A stretch of 64,000 nucleotides of DNA, taken from NCBI RefSeq assembly GCF_963576675.1, contig NC_088916.1:85453501-85517500 (forward strand), given 5' to 3'. The position numbers and the translations under genes were made by a program. Shown piece by piece: positions 1 to 10,893 of the stretch. Position 1 is the stretch's first letter. Each line of letters opens with the position of its first letter. The DNA is from Euphorbia lathyris (taxonomy: Eukaryota > Streptophyta > Magnoliopsida > Malpighiales > Euphorbiaceae). The notes beneath the pieces were generated by a model. It was not told the origin of the DNA. It searched no databases and was given only the letters and a program-made list of their open reading frames with translations.

Positions 1-2186
1 TCCCTTTTCATCTCTTCATGTGCTTGTTCGTTCATCATTTTTGTCCTTGCCCGAGTATTCCAAGAATGAGCCAGGAATGATTGTATCGTCTTCGAAAAGT
101 TATTTTTGATGTTCTGGTTAAAGAAAAGAAGATTATTATGTATACCAAAAATTTGCCTTTGTAAGTAGAAAAATTTGCAGCCAGGTGATTAGGATTAATG
201 ATGCTTCTTAGAAGAAAAGGAAAGAAAAAAAAAGAATGATGAATGATATGAGTGTGATGAACATGTGGAAAATGCAAAATACTGAATGCATTATGCTAGA
301 AATTTTGCAACCAAACCCGGCTCCTAAAACACTAATGCTCCCCTGCTAAAAAAACATTACTTATACTGATCTGGTGGAGGTGCCTAATAGCGAATAAATA
401 ACACATAAATGCGGGTTTGGCACAATAGCGTGAGGGTTTAGCATATTCAATATAAACTATAAAAGAAAAACGCAAATCCTTTGTTATGTCGGAATTTATT
501 CCAAATAGACGCAATTTTAAACGCATTTCATGATCAAAGGATAAAAATGTAAAATTTAAATGCATTAAAGCAATCAATCGCTGTCTATTATGATTTGGGA
601 ACACGTAAAAGCGGCACAAAATATTGGTGTCCAATTATCAGTATGGTTAATGAACTTGGTGAGTGATTAGAAACTCTATTACTACTGCTCTAATCATGTG
701 TGAAGAGGAACCATTAATTTCCGGGAACCAGACACGCTCAAATATGGATATACCAGTATAGATGTAATATGCAGAGCTGTCTGTATAATCGTTTAGACAC
801 TATGTTTAGTATTGGGTGGAAAAGACGGGGTGAACTCGAAAGACAAACGAAGGCACCGAAAGGATTCACCTAGTCCTCGTTATAAAACTCTTTCTTTAAA
901 CATTTGGCCTTGAATGCTAAGCCAATCATTTTTAATATTTTTGGGTCAGATAAGAAAATATTTCAGGCTGCAATTTCACAAAATAAGTAAGTTCTCACCA
1001 TTATTGCCTCCCCCTAAGCCAGTGATTTTGTTGGGAGACTTAAATTGATATTGATCAAGCTCAAATAGTATTTTCACTTCTACCAAGCCTCAAGCCACAT
1101 TCGATTTATTTATTATTAAAAAAAACACCTGTTAACTTTCACAACTCAATAGACTTCCCTGACATATGATTGTTTTAGCTTGAAATTGAATTTCTAAAAA
1201 GCTAATGTTGAGTCCATCAACCCATGGCTTGCTTTCATATCATCTCCCTATTTTCTGCTTTGACCATAAAAATTAATGGCATTAGTGCAACTTGTGCAGC
1301 CCACTACTCCAAAAGGAAAACAGACTAGAATGCCAAATTTCTAAATTAATAGCACTATGATCAATTGCCAGATTTCCACCAAATGTGGCCTCACTAGAGA
1401 ATTGTATCTAGTTGGTAAATGAGTATATCACCACTCATGATCAACCACATAATCGTATGAGGAGGACAAAGAAATTATTCCTATTTACCAAGGCATTAGC
1501 TTAGCATCCAGTCCAAGTCGAAGTGAATTCGTGATGGATATGCTCTTCTTGCCCAAGTAAAACTCATGTTTTATTTCATCTAAGAAAATCCTAAGTTTAT
1601 TCAATCTCAAATGGATACTTTCTAAAATATTGCCTACATCTAAGGTTACAAACAACTCAACCTTCAAATTCGCCCTTGCCTGCAAAACTGCAGAACTGTA
1701 GACTCAAAGCAACAGCTCAACCGCAGAAACTTTGGCTACCTCTGCCAATTAATGAGCCATGAATTTTTTTTTTACGATTAAGATACGATCAAGTATAACA
1801 CAAATCGAAGAAATCCCAAGGCCACTAAATCCACCAATCATAGCATTTAATGTAAATAAAGGACTTACTAACTCAGTATTAAATCAAACTGGTATTTGCA
1901 TCACTACCGGTAGCTGAAAAGTTTAAGTTCGTTAGCTGAAAAGTTTAAGTTCGTTAATATTAACAAATTTGAAGGCAGCCAATTTACACAACAAGCACTA
2001 GCTTTATAGAGTAGTTTATGACCATTTGGCCAAGAACTTGCTAACATTTGTATTCATAGCAGTCTTAAGATCAAGACATGTTACTAAGACAAAACAACAG
2101 ACAAAACATACAGACAAATGAGAGTTTATCATGCTAAATATCCAAAATAATACATACGCATAGCACTCGATAAAATCTCAACTTCA
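1..2186. other. No supported gene; probable inner part or flank of the Ogre-like element
   Basis: I see no coding region with a recognisable motif here. The sequence is AT-rich and lies downstream (minus-strand sense) of the DUF7745-like ORF, so if the element continues this is where gag-pol or the second LTR should be. Neither is visible, and no copy of the 69-bp LTR satellite appears. A short purine-rich stretch on the minus strand near 1005-1018 could be a polypurine tract, but no LTR start beside it can be confirmed. A 21-bp direct duplication sits at about 1911-1955. Confidence 0.5.
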
Positions 2187-4592
2187 TTAGTGATTTCCGT
2201 AAAATTCCAACTCTTGAATGAGCCTGTCCAGATAGCTAGACAGATCGACTCCCGTAGCATCTGATATTACCAATCTGTCTTTGAGTTGAGCCAAATCTTG
2301 AGCAACACGGCGTGCCCGAGCTGCAATAGACCTGAGAATTAGTGTGGCATTCCCAATTTGCTTATCTGTAATGTCTCGCTGCTCCTGAAAAAACTCGTTC
2401 CGGTCATGCTCCTGCTGTAAATCCTCCCACAAGCCATTCACCTTCTGTTGGCTGAACTGGTATGCTTTCTCAAGTTGATGGACTTGATTAGCATACACCT
2501 GGAGTTTCTCACCAACCTCATCAGCGTAACTTTGGTGTTTCATAATCAATGAATCCTTCTCAAAACTGATCATATTAGCTTCAAGAACTGCCGAATTCTG
2601 TTCCTCAATTGCCGAATCTCGTTCAAGAATGGCAGAATCCCTTTCAAGTATTGCTGCATTTTTCTTTTGCGTAGCAATGTTCCTTTCTCGAACTGCTAAA
2701 TTCATGCGCTGGATTGCTACATTTCTTTCACGAACCGCTGCGTTTCTTTCCTGAATCGCTGCATTCTTCTCTTAAACCGTTGCATTCTCCTTTTGAATTA
2801 ATGCGTTTCTTTCATGGACATCAGCTTCCTTTTCCCGAATTGGTGTGTTTTTTTCATAGAGGGCAGCTTCTTTTTCTCGAATTGCTGTGTTTTTCTCGTA
2901 GACGGCAGCTTCTTTTTCTTGAATTGTCGTGTTTCTCTCATGCACAGCAAGTTCTTTTTCTTGGATTGCTGAATTTCTCTTTTGAACCATTGCATTTTTC
3001 TCCCCAATCGCTATATTTTTCACTCTAATTGCCGCGTTTCTCTCTTGGATAGCCAAATTTCGTTCTTGGATTGCCACATTTTTCTCTCAGATAGCTTCAT
3101 TTTTCTCTTGAATAGCTGCAACTCTTTCTCGTTCTGTGTTGGCTAATTTCATTTCTAGTCCCTCCACTTGGATATCCATCACCTGATTCTTGGAGCTACC
3201 AACTTTCCCCGCTTCTGTCAACAGAACTTCAACTGATACCTCTAGGTCGGTTGGTTGCAATAAATCACCAGCTCCAGGAGTTTCATCCCCTAGATGAACA
3301 ACTTTGGATCCATTCACTATATCCCGATGCCATAAGGTATATTCCTCACTTGCCTCTTCCGACCGACCCTCATTTGCAATGACTTTCAAATGTCTCCAAG
3401 CGTCAACTATACCCTTTACTTTATCTTTGGTGTTCTCTACTCCGTATGCAAAACTAGCTTGGCTCAGCTCGTAGGTAGTAGGTACAAATTGGCGAGATCC
3501 CGCTTGCCTTCTTACCAAGATTGGAGCATATCCGGTACCCCCCCATGGTCCTAATAAAGGTACCCAGTTATAATTTCCACAACGGTATAGAGTGACTGGT
3601 TTCTCATTCCAGGCCGATACCCATACGATATCAGTGATTTCTATTTTTTGGAAGAACCTAGACCATTGTTTCTTCGAAAGGCGTTTCTTTGGCCACTCCG
3701 CATCCCCGAAGTTTGTAACGTAATTCTTACATGGATCGTACCTTTTATTATATTCCACATCCGAGAAACCAAAGTGCTCTGGGTAATTAAAATGGCTAAA
3801 AGCCTAGACACATAATAAAGATGTACATCCCATAAACCTGCCACCTCCGTGAATCCGGCAATAATCGAGTGACCGGAAGGTTTCAGCTAATATTCCTATT
3901 ATCGGGTTGACACCTTTGCTGTTCTGGACCACCTTTGCAAAATAAACAATGACCCTCGAATCAATCTTTCCCAAACGTCTTGGAAACAATACTAAACCAT
4001 AAATCAACAAAGCCAACATCTGGACACCGCCATTATTTTTAAGATTGTCTTTTGCAAATGCCATCATCTTGGACACCATAAACTCTTGATCCACTTCCCA
4101 TTCTTTTATATCCTCACATTGAAGTCCAAGTAACTGAGCCAGCTGTCTCCTTGGCCTCTCGTAACTACTGTGGATGAAAAGTCGGTTTTCTTTTCTCATA
4201 GGGATGTTAGTTAGACAATGGTATTCCTCTAAGGTGGGGGTCAAGTCATTCATGCCGAAGGTAAAACACTTGAAACGGGGATTCCAAAATGTGATTAAAG
4301 CTTTGAGCATGGGGAGGTGGACAGGTACATAAATGAGGTTCTTTATCCAACCGTAGTCAGAGGAAAACGCCCCTAAAACTCGGGCTGGCAGCAACTTGAA
4401 AATTTCCTTCAGTTCCTCCAAATCATTCTGATTGAAATCGACCCCGGTGACAAAAGGGGCCATTGGCACCGCAGTACTATCACCTTGTTTTCGTTGGTTC
4501 TCTATGGACCATTTTTTCGTTTCTATTTCACTTAATACTTCGTAGGCGGGTAATTCCATTGACATTTTATCGGGTGCCCTGCGTTTATGCAT
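2187..4592 (-). pseudogene. DUF7745-like ORF of an Ogre/Tat-type element, with heptad-repeat C-terminus
   Basis: One reading frame of about 800 codons runs from an ATG at 4592 to a stop at 2187, broken by three in-frame stops: TAG at 3804-3806, TGA at 3087-3089 and TAA at 2772-2774. There is no frameshift. The N-terminal part (about residues 50-260) has the pattern of plant DUF7745 proteins, such as CFTFGMNDLTPTLEEYHCL and GGGRFMGC; the WxxRFFQK and LLGPWGGTGYAPILVRRQ stretches follow. Residues from about 495 on are a coiled coil of perfect 7-residue repeats, followed by a Gln/Glu-rich segment ending in LIQELEFYGNH. Such ORFs are typically found between the primer site and gag of Ogre-like retrotransposons; their function is unknown. 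The first stop replaces what is probably a Trp. The DUF7745 assignment is from memory of the family; the repeat is seen directly. Confidence 0.7.
2574..3119 (-). repeat. 21-bp coding minisatellite, 26 heptads
   Basis: Read on the minus strand, 546 bp encode 26 consecutive 7-residue units of the form (A/S/T/L)(A/V/T)(I/V)xE(K/R)(N/E/D), with no indel. Two of the three in-frame stops of the host ORF fall inside it (at the EAI*EKN and ATV*EKN units). The register strongly predicts a long alanine/isoleucine coiled coil. It resembles in style the N-terminal heptads of plant BBR/BPC GAGA-binding proteins, but nothing else of that family is present. Confidence 0.9.
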
Positions 4593-5124
4593 ATTTGGAT
4601 AAATAACAAGAACGCTAGTAAGATGATCAGGTGTATTTCATAATGTAAAAAGTGTGTGCGTATGAAAATTTTGCAATCTTGGTAATCATGTGTACTTCGT
4701 AATGTAAAAACGTGTGTATGCATGAAAGTTTGTACTCCTCATTAATATTGCAGACCCACAACAAAAATTCAATAGGAAGAAAGGCCCTTTTCATTACATT
4801 AGAAATAGTCATTACATCATTCTAAAATATCAGCTTACATTTAAACTGCCTTCACAGCATACTGATATTCAAAATGATCCGATGCCTCTACAAAACGACT
4901 ACCCATTACCCCAGCTATACATTAATAAAACATCCGAAAGATACACCGTATATCTTTAGGTTCATCTTTCCAATGTTTTACCAAAAAGTCAATACTGCAC
5001 TAACTACCATTTCATCATTCCCTTTCTTTACAAAAAGCAAATCCAAAGGATGAAATACTTCTTTTCCTACCCAGTGAATCATCTTCCTTACTAAATTCAC
5101 CCTACACAAAAAGAACCAATGATA
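4593..5124. other. Spacer between the two Ogre-like ORFs
   Basis: No coding sequence is supported. It contains an imperfect tandem duplication of about 60 bp (copies near 4620-4672 and 4679-4731, both with a shared aatgtaaaaa core). The rest is AT-rich DNA without recognisable motifs. Confidence 0.5.
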
Positions 5125-6405
5125 TTAGATTTTTAATTTTTTGGGCGGCTGACCCCCTCCAGCCAAGTCACTTGGTCCTGCACTGCCTTCCCCAGACATC
5201 TCCTCTTCTTCATTTGGTAGTGTGTCTTCTTGCCCCATATCAATTTTGGGAACCACTTGATCTTGTGCTAGCTGTTCTTCTGGACTGTGAATAGGATCAA
5301 AGTTCAGACTAGGGACAACTCCCTCAGGCAGATCATCCTCGTCTTCGGGCTGCCCCCCATCACCAGATTCACTTGAGTCATCTCCTGGTTCATATCCTTG
5401 CTCTTCAAAATCATGTTCAAATGGGAGCCCATGTCCTTCATTAACTGGTACATTCGATTGGTGTATCGCTGCTAAATTGACTACAATAAGTGGGACACTA
5501 TAATAACGGGCAGCCGCAAACCTCTGTGTCTGTATCGCCTCAACCGGCAGAATTGAAGATCGGTGTTTAATTCTCCCGTCGTAGTGATAGTTGTAAGGAT
5601 TCAGCAATCCAGGCGGTACATCATTTGCCTGATATTCATTAAGTGTCATCAGTCTACTTTTAATTTCTATCCAGAGCTGCTCGAATTTAATCGGGTTTTG
5701 CATTGGATTATCCACATGGCTGCTTTCTAGTCGGAAATTGTATTGATTCAGCACATGGATCCCATCTATCCTAATTTCCAAATCTTCTCTAATGTTGAAA
5801 ACAAAAAAGCCCCAAGGGAGGTCTGGAGAGGCCTGGAGCATTTGGAGCCACTCTTCATAGCCTCCACATTTCAGTAACCAATCAGCAAAGTAGGATACGG
5901 TTCCAGGCTGTTCTATCCATTGATTGATACTTCGGATCATCCAAGCTTTGTCCAATATAATCCCGGTGCTTCCTACACGAGCTAGATACCACAACATGGA
6001 ATACGCCTCTTGAGGGAAGATTAAAACATCCTCAGCTGCTATATAAAAGCAATTCAGATTTGGGAACCTCGGATGCCAGTCAATGAATTTGATGGGTGCG
6101 TTGTGAATCCCATATTGATACATGAGTATAGCCTGATGAGTCCCAACCATCTCTCTCGCTCTGTCATCTAACGTGGCTCGAGTAACATTGATTATAACAT
6201 CCGGTGGTAACAAGTTTGGTATATTACCGTCGGCTAAATTTCCTATTAGAGCATTCATTCTTCCTGTAAAATTTTGTTCGTTATCTGCAATTTTAATGAG
6301 GAATTTTACTTCATGATGTATGTATGATGGCATGATAGTACATAGCGTAAACCCTATATGTTGAAGTTTAAAAATATAAAAAGGGGTTTCTAGCCTAAAA
6401 TGCAT
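5125..6405 (-). CDS. Unknown 426-residue protein of the Ogre-like element
   Basis: An uninterrupted ORF lies between the primer site (7106-7125) and the DUF7745-like ORF, on the same strand. I do not recognise its family. Residues 1-330 look globular and rich in aromatic residues (WGFFVFNIREDLEIRIDG, FIDWHPRFPNLNCF). The last about 100 residues are acidic and of low complexity, with many Asp, Glu, Gly and Pro, ending in PPKKLKI, which could be a nuclear localisation signal. ATG at 6405 is the first in frame; a start at the MPSYIHHEV methionine about 24 residues later is also possible. Position after the primer site suggests an extra ORF of the element, but a captured host fragment cannot be excluded. 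Unlike its neighbour it has no stop codons. Confidence 0.55.
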   Translation of the reverse strand: MHFRLETPFYIFKLQHIGFTLCTIMPSYIHHEVKFLIKIADNEQNFTGRMNALIGNLADGNIPNLLPPDVIINVTRATLDDRAREMVGTHQAILMYQYGIHNAPIKFIDWHPRFPNLNCFYIAAEDVLIFPQEAYSMLWYLARVGSTGIILDKAWMIRSINQWIEQPGTVSYFADWLLKCGGYEEWLQMLQASPDLPWGFFVFNIREDLEIRIDGIHVLNQYNFRLESSHVDNPMQNPIKFEQLWIEIKSRLMTLNEYQANDVPPGLLNPYNYHYDGRIKHRSSILPVEAIQTQRFAAARYYSVPLIVVNLAAIHQSNVPVNEGHGLPFEHDFEEQGYEPGDDSSESGDGGQPEDEDDLPEGVVPSLNFDPIHSPEEQLAQDQVVPKIDMGQEDTLPNEEEEMSGEGSAGPSDLAGGGQPPKKLKI

Positions 6406-7105
6406 TAGATAACATATGATTTAATACACACAGTTAAGAAGCTATAGATATAAATTCGGAGCAGCTAAGGGAAGACGGTAAAATAAACCACGAAGTTAGG
6501 ATCCTAGAATACCAAATGGGCCATTGGTTGCCAGCTAATTTCTTTTTCAGGAAGTGAGGTGAATTGATACCTAGAAAATGATCAGAATGAAATGTTTCGG
6601 TTTCCTGGGGTTGCAAAATGATTTAAACTCTGATCACATTCTTGTAATGCAACATATGTTCATAAAGGGTCCTCTGGAAGGTAATTACCACAAGGTGCTA
6701 TTGGTCTAATTCTAACGGGTGGAATATGGAGGTTGGTTTTGGGTCTCAAGCCGTTTTTTGATACTAAACCCTTGAACCAAGGCTTTAGCAAAATCCTTCC
6801 AACCCAGAACCTGGCTGAAAGGCAGCTTGAGTTGAGAACGTTTCACGGGCCTAACCAGGTTTCCCATGGCGGCACCCTTACTTTGTTCTCATCCTAATAT
6901 CCTAAAAAGGGTAAGACCATAGCATGGCCTTTGAGTGCTCGTGTGATAGTGGGGTGATGATATAGATTGTACAATGTGATAAATATTAATGGATGAAAAA
7001 AATGAAATAACAATAATAAAAAAACATATCACATATATCAAAGAAATAGATCGAATAAAACCAATAAGCAAATTAATAGAAATCACATCTTAAATTAGCT
7101 TGACG
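6406..7105. other. Untranslated leader of the Ogre-like element
   Basis: This is the segment between the primer site and the first long ORF, minus-strand sense. It holds only a short ORF starting ATGGGAAACCTGG near 6868 that reads about 50 codons with no recognised motif. It shares no obvious repeat with other parts of the window. Confidence 0.45.
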
Positions 7106-7125
7106 GGTCCCCAGCAGAGTCGCCA
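7106..7125 (-). other. Primer-binding site for tRNA-Arg (Ogre/Tat type)
   Basis: The minus strand reads TGGCGACTCTGCTGGGGACC, which fits the 3' end of a plant tRNA-Arg (CCG-type) with few mismatches. It is two bases downstream of an LTR end (...GCGACA). Ogre and related Tat elements use tRNA-Arg primers, so this sets the class and the minus orientation of the 1-8010 element. Confidence 0.75.
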
Positions 7126-7127
7126 AC

Positions 7128-8010
7128 TGTCGCAACCGAAAACATTCCGGGCGCGGACGCCGGGCGTTAAATATTTTAACTAATAATAATTTTTCACCGG
7201 TCCTAAACTATTTGTAAGAGTCGCCACCAATCAAAACTAAGGTGTGATTGGACACCGAAATTGAGTGTAATCTTAATGGATAAGTGGTCTGCGAAATAAA
7301 AATTTTAGGTTCGTTTGTCGATTACGTATAGGGAAGAAAATCTTGGATAATCACCCTATCCCGCCCAAAGATTGGTACTAAAAAATGTGATTTCATTTTA
7401 CACTTATTTGATTTATCTCCTTTTATATGTATTTTTATAACAAAGAGTGTATAATACTAGACCATTTAATTTGACCGATTAGATACCCCTATAACATAGA
7501 CGTGTAATTTAGGTCGTTTTATTTCGATTAACTTTGTTTTGGTCGTCTTTCATACCCCTATAGTATAGGCGCATGAATTGAGGCGTTTTGCATTAATTAA
7601 CTTTATTTTGACCGACTTTCATGCCCCTATAGCATAGGCACATGAATTAGGTCGTTTGATTTCGATTAATTTTATTTTGACCGACTTTCACGCCCCTATA
7701 GCATGGGCACATGAATTGGGTCGTTTGATTTCGATTAGCTTGGTTTTGACCGACTTCCACGCCCCTATAGCATAGGCACATGAATTAGGTCGTTTTATTT
7801 CGATTAGCTTGGTTTTGACCGACTTTCACGCCCCTATAGCATAGGCACATGAATTAGGTCGTTTGATTTCGAGTAATTTTATTTTGACCGACCGATTTTC
7901 ACGCCCCTATAGCATAGGCACATGAATTAGGTCGTTTGATTTCGATTATCTTTGTTTGGATCATCTTTTATAACCCCCTATAGCATAGGCGTACAAAGTA
8001 AATTATTAAT
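7128..8010 (-). repeat. LTR of the Ogre-like element (far end not defined)
   Basis: The LTR's 3' end (minus strand ...GGTTGCGACA) abuts the primer site. The LTR then extends to higher coordinates through a GC-rich stretch (7140-7165) and a 69-bp satellite. Its 5' TG end cannot be placed because no second copy is in the window; 8010 is only the end of the satellite. The partner LTR is expected left of position 1 or is lost. Confidence 0.6.
7485..8010. repeat. 69-bp tandem repeat, about 8 copies, inside an LTR
   Basis: The core cccctatagcataggc recurs with starts near 7485, 7554, 7623, 7692, 7761, 7830, 7903 and 7974. Spacing is exactly 69 bp for the first six units, then 73 and 71. Units also share a ttgaccgactttca / tcgtttgatttcgatta body. 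The edge copies are the most diverged and the inner ones nearly identical, as expected for unequal exchange. Confidence 0.9.
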
Positions 8011-9900
8011 TTTATGAACTTAAGAACCTAATCTACATTTTCCTGGGACATAAGCACAAGAAATACCCTTAAAGTTTTAGTTATGAATTAATTTGCTTGC
8101 CTTCATTATTATCTTTATATATGCACATAATTATTAAACTTTGTTTGGGAAGACAACATCTAAAGAAAACACATGAATCCATGTTGAAATAGATATGAAA
8201 ACTATATATCTAATCAGCACCTAAACTATGCACAACTAAGTGTTTTAACCCTTTCCATAAAAACAAAAATGTTTCAACTCTTATCAGGTGGGCTAGGAAA
8301 GAAAGGAAAGTGACTAAAAAGGAGAAACAAGATGGGTTGGGTTTCAACGAAATCAGAATGTTGACTTGCCCATAATCCATTAACCTTAAGGCCCCTCCCC
8401 TCATTTATATGCTACTCAACAAACCCTAAACATCTTATTTCCCCAAATTGAACAGACATTCTTTGGCACCCATAACTCACGCCTCTCTTTCTCCTAAATG
8501 GCAGATTCCGTCCAACCTAAAGCTTCTCCGGCATTGTCCTCTGGCTCCGACGGCCATCCTAAACGCCGCTATTCTCAACAGTGGTGGCGATTCTAACGAC
8601 TCTCTCTCTCTCTCTTTACTGTGAGGCTGGTTATCCTCCTAAGGAGCAAGGTTATCATCTATGGGTTTCAGAGGTGTGGACTCTTCCATGTTTGGGTTCT
8701 AGCATTTTTCTTCTATTTCACCTCTTATTTATTCTTTACTCTTATTTAGATTGATTTGAAGAAAAAAAAAACAGAGACACCAGTTGAGGATGGCCAACGA
8801 GGAGAAAATTTCGATTAATCGAAGCTCAAAGCACGGGGATGCCTTGATTCAACAACTTATTGCAGAGCCACCCAGGAAAGTGTTTTTTGTTTAGTATGGA
8901 GGAGTTTCTTTATTTGGGTCTTTCATGTAATTAGTCCTTAGTGAGTCTACTTTATTCTATATCTGATTCTAATAAGGAAAACACTAGTTAGAAGTTCCTT
9001 TCATATTGAGTAGAGATGAATCCGTAAAGCTATTACATGTGCTTTGAATACACAGTTGGGGAGCCTTTGAATGATGTGAAAAGAATGTAGCACATCCTCC
9101 CCTTTCATTCAAAGGCTTCCAAAAGAGAAGAGTCAGATTGTCCCTATAGCATAGGCACCCTCCAACAATTCTCTGGACTGTGTTTCAATAAGCTTCAGTG
9201 ATTATTTTAGATCAGCTGTATAAGGATTTCACCTGAGAAAATGGTGTTTTCTTGTCTGCAATCTTTACGTCCTTCTCCTCTCTTCTCCCCCCTTCTGTTG
9301 GTTGGGGTCTTACTATTTAAAGGTCTTCTTGTGGATGTAATTAGTCTGGGCTAAAAAGGGCTTGTCATTGCTTAGTAATTATTCTGGCTGTAATTAAAGA
9401 GATATTGTCATCTCTCTTTTTTTACTTTTACAGTCCCTCCCCATTTTGTTATCTCCTACATTTGGCTGAAGTTTATGCGAATTGTTATTTTTGACTATAC
9501 AAATTATTTTTTCTCTCTATTCCCTATGATTTGGCTTGGTTTAAATTAATTAACCATTCTTGTGTGTTTTCTGTTTAGTCAAAAATAGAATATATGTACA
9601 CCCAAACAATGAATGTTATCTTTAGTTTGTGATAAAATGGATTTATATCAATTAATTCGGCTAATTTGAAGTGTTGTTTTAATGATATTAGTCTGTATCA
9701 ACTAAAGTATAATTAATTCAAAATAATAATATCAGTATCCGTTAGCCTTTGTGAGCTAAGTTTTTCGCCGATCAAGTCGTCAAATCTTAAAATCGATTAT
9801 TCCGACATTGAAAAAGGTAATAGATGAAAAGTAATAATGAAAGGTTAAAATTCGAGACTTAAAAAGGGTTGATCAAATATTATAAGTGAGATGAAACAAA
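8011..9900. other. About 1.9 kb with no firm gene
   Basis: A short plus-strand ORF of 32 codons (ATG 8498, stop TAA 8594-8596, starting MADSVQPKAS) follows a pyrimidine-rich leader and precedes a CT repeat. A second short ORF starts near 8791 (MANEEKISIN). They look like exon debris of a host gene, but I recognise no family. A 13-bp-arm hairpin lies at 9062-9117, and one isolated match to the 69-bp LTR core (ccctatagcataggca) lies near 9142. The rest is AT-rich. Confidence 0.4.
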
Positions 9901-9904
9901 AATC

Positions 9905-10879
9905 TTGAAGCCTTTAATACGTATTTGTAAAATGTTTGAGAAATGGGTAAACTACCTCGGACAAAATGGGCATCTACAAGACCTTGGTGAAGCAGCTTAT
10001 ATACTTGGTATAAAGATCTATAGAGATAGATCGAGAAGACTGCTTGGTCTTTCACAGGCTATATACATTGACAAGTTGTTAAATCGGTTTAGCATGCTTG
10101 AATCGAAACGAGGTAACTTACCCATGTTACATGGAGTAAAGTTAAACAATCATCAATGTACTAAAACCGATGATGATAAACGACGCATGGCTGTAGTCCC
10201 GTACGCCAGCGCAATCGGTTCGAGTATGTATGTTATGTTATGCACTAGACCTGACGTAGCGTTCACGTTATCTGTAACGAGTCGTTACCAAGGGAATCCG
10301 GGAGACGAGCATTGGATTGCCGGCAAGAACATTCTTAAATACTTGAGAAGAACTAAAGATATGTTCCTAGTGTACGGAGAAGGTGATCTGAAAATAGAAG
10401 GATTTTCAGACGCAAGTCATCTCACAGATGAGAATGATTATAAATCCCAATCAGGATACCTGTTTATCTTGAATGGGGGCGCGGTCAGTTGGAAGAGTTC
10501 CAAGCAGGGAAGCATAGCTTTCTCTACGACCGAGTCAGAGTATATCGCAGCTGCGGAAGCAGCAAAGGAAGCGGTTTGGATTAGAAAGTTCATTACAGAA
10601 CTAGGTGTGGTGCCTGACATTGTCAATCCCATTACACTGTACTGTGATAACAATGGAGCCATTGCGCAAGCAAAGGAACCACGGTCTCATAATGCATCCA
10701 AGCATTACCTTAAGCGATACCACATCATTAGAGAGATTGTGGCTAGAGGAGATGTGAGAATAGAAAGAGTACCTACAGAGGACAACGTTACAGATCCGTT
10801 GACAAAGCCTTTAACCCAGAGAATACATGATCGTCATTTAACTTCTACTGGGATAAGTTTTAGAAACAATTGGCTTTAG
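9905..10879 (+). pseudogene. Copia (Angela-like) reverse transcriptase C-terminus and RNase H, 5'-truncated
   Basis: The 324-codon ORF carries the end of a Ty1/copia reverse transcriptase (GEAAYILGIKIYRDRSRRL, LCTRPDVAFTLSVTSRYQ, KNILKYLRRTKDMFLVYG). It continues into the RNase H domain (GFSDASHL, SGYLFILNGGAVSWKSSKQ, TTESEYIAAAEAAKEAVWIRK, YCDNNGAIA) and ends LTDPLTKPL-like. The first about 30 residues do not match and the upstream gag, protease, integrase and YVDD region are absent, so the element is truncated near 9950. Motif wording and the 2-kb LTR that follows fit the Angela lineage. A purine-rich tract (agtgggagta, 10884-10893) leads directly into the LTR. Confidence 0.85.
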
Positions 10880-10893
10880 TCCAAGTGGGAGTA

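Noticed and set aside
2714..3028. Plus-strand ORF with repeated LLCFS/PLHF words
   Set aside because: It is the antisense reading of the 21-bp heptad repeat; any frame of such a repeat stays open.
7485..8010. Regular direct repeats considered as a CRISPR array
   Set aside because: Units are contiguous with no unique spacers, and the DNA is plant nuclear.
8498..8596. 32-codon ORF after a leader-like sequence
   Set aside because: Could be a first exon, but no family match, no clear donor site and no following exons.
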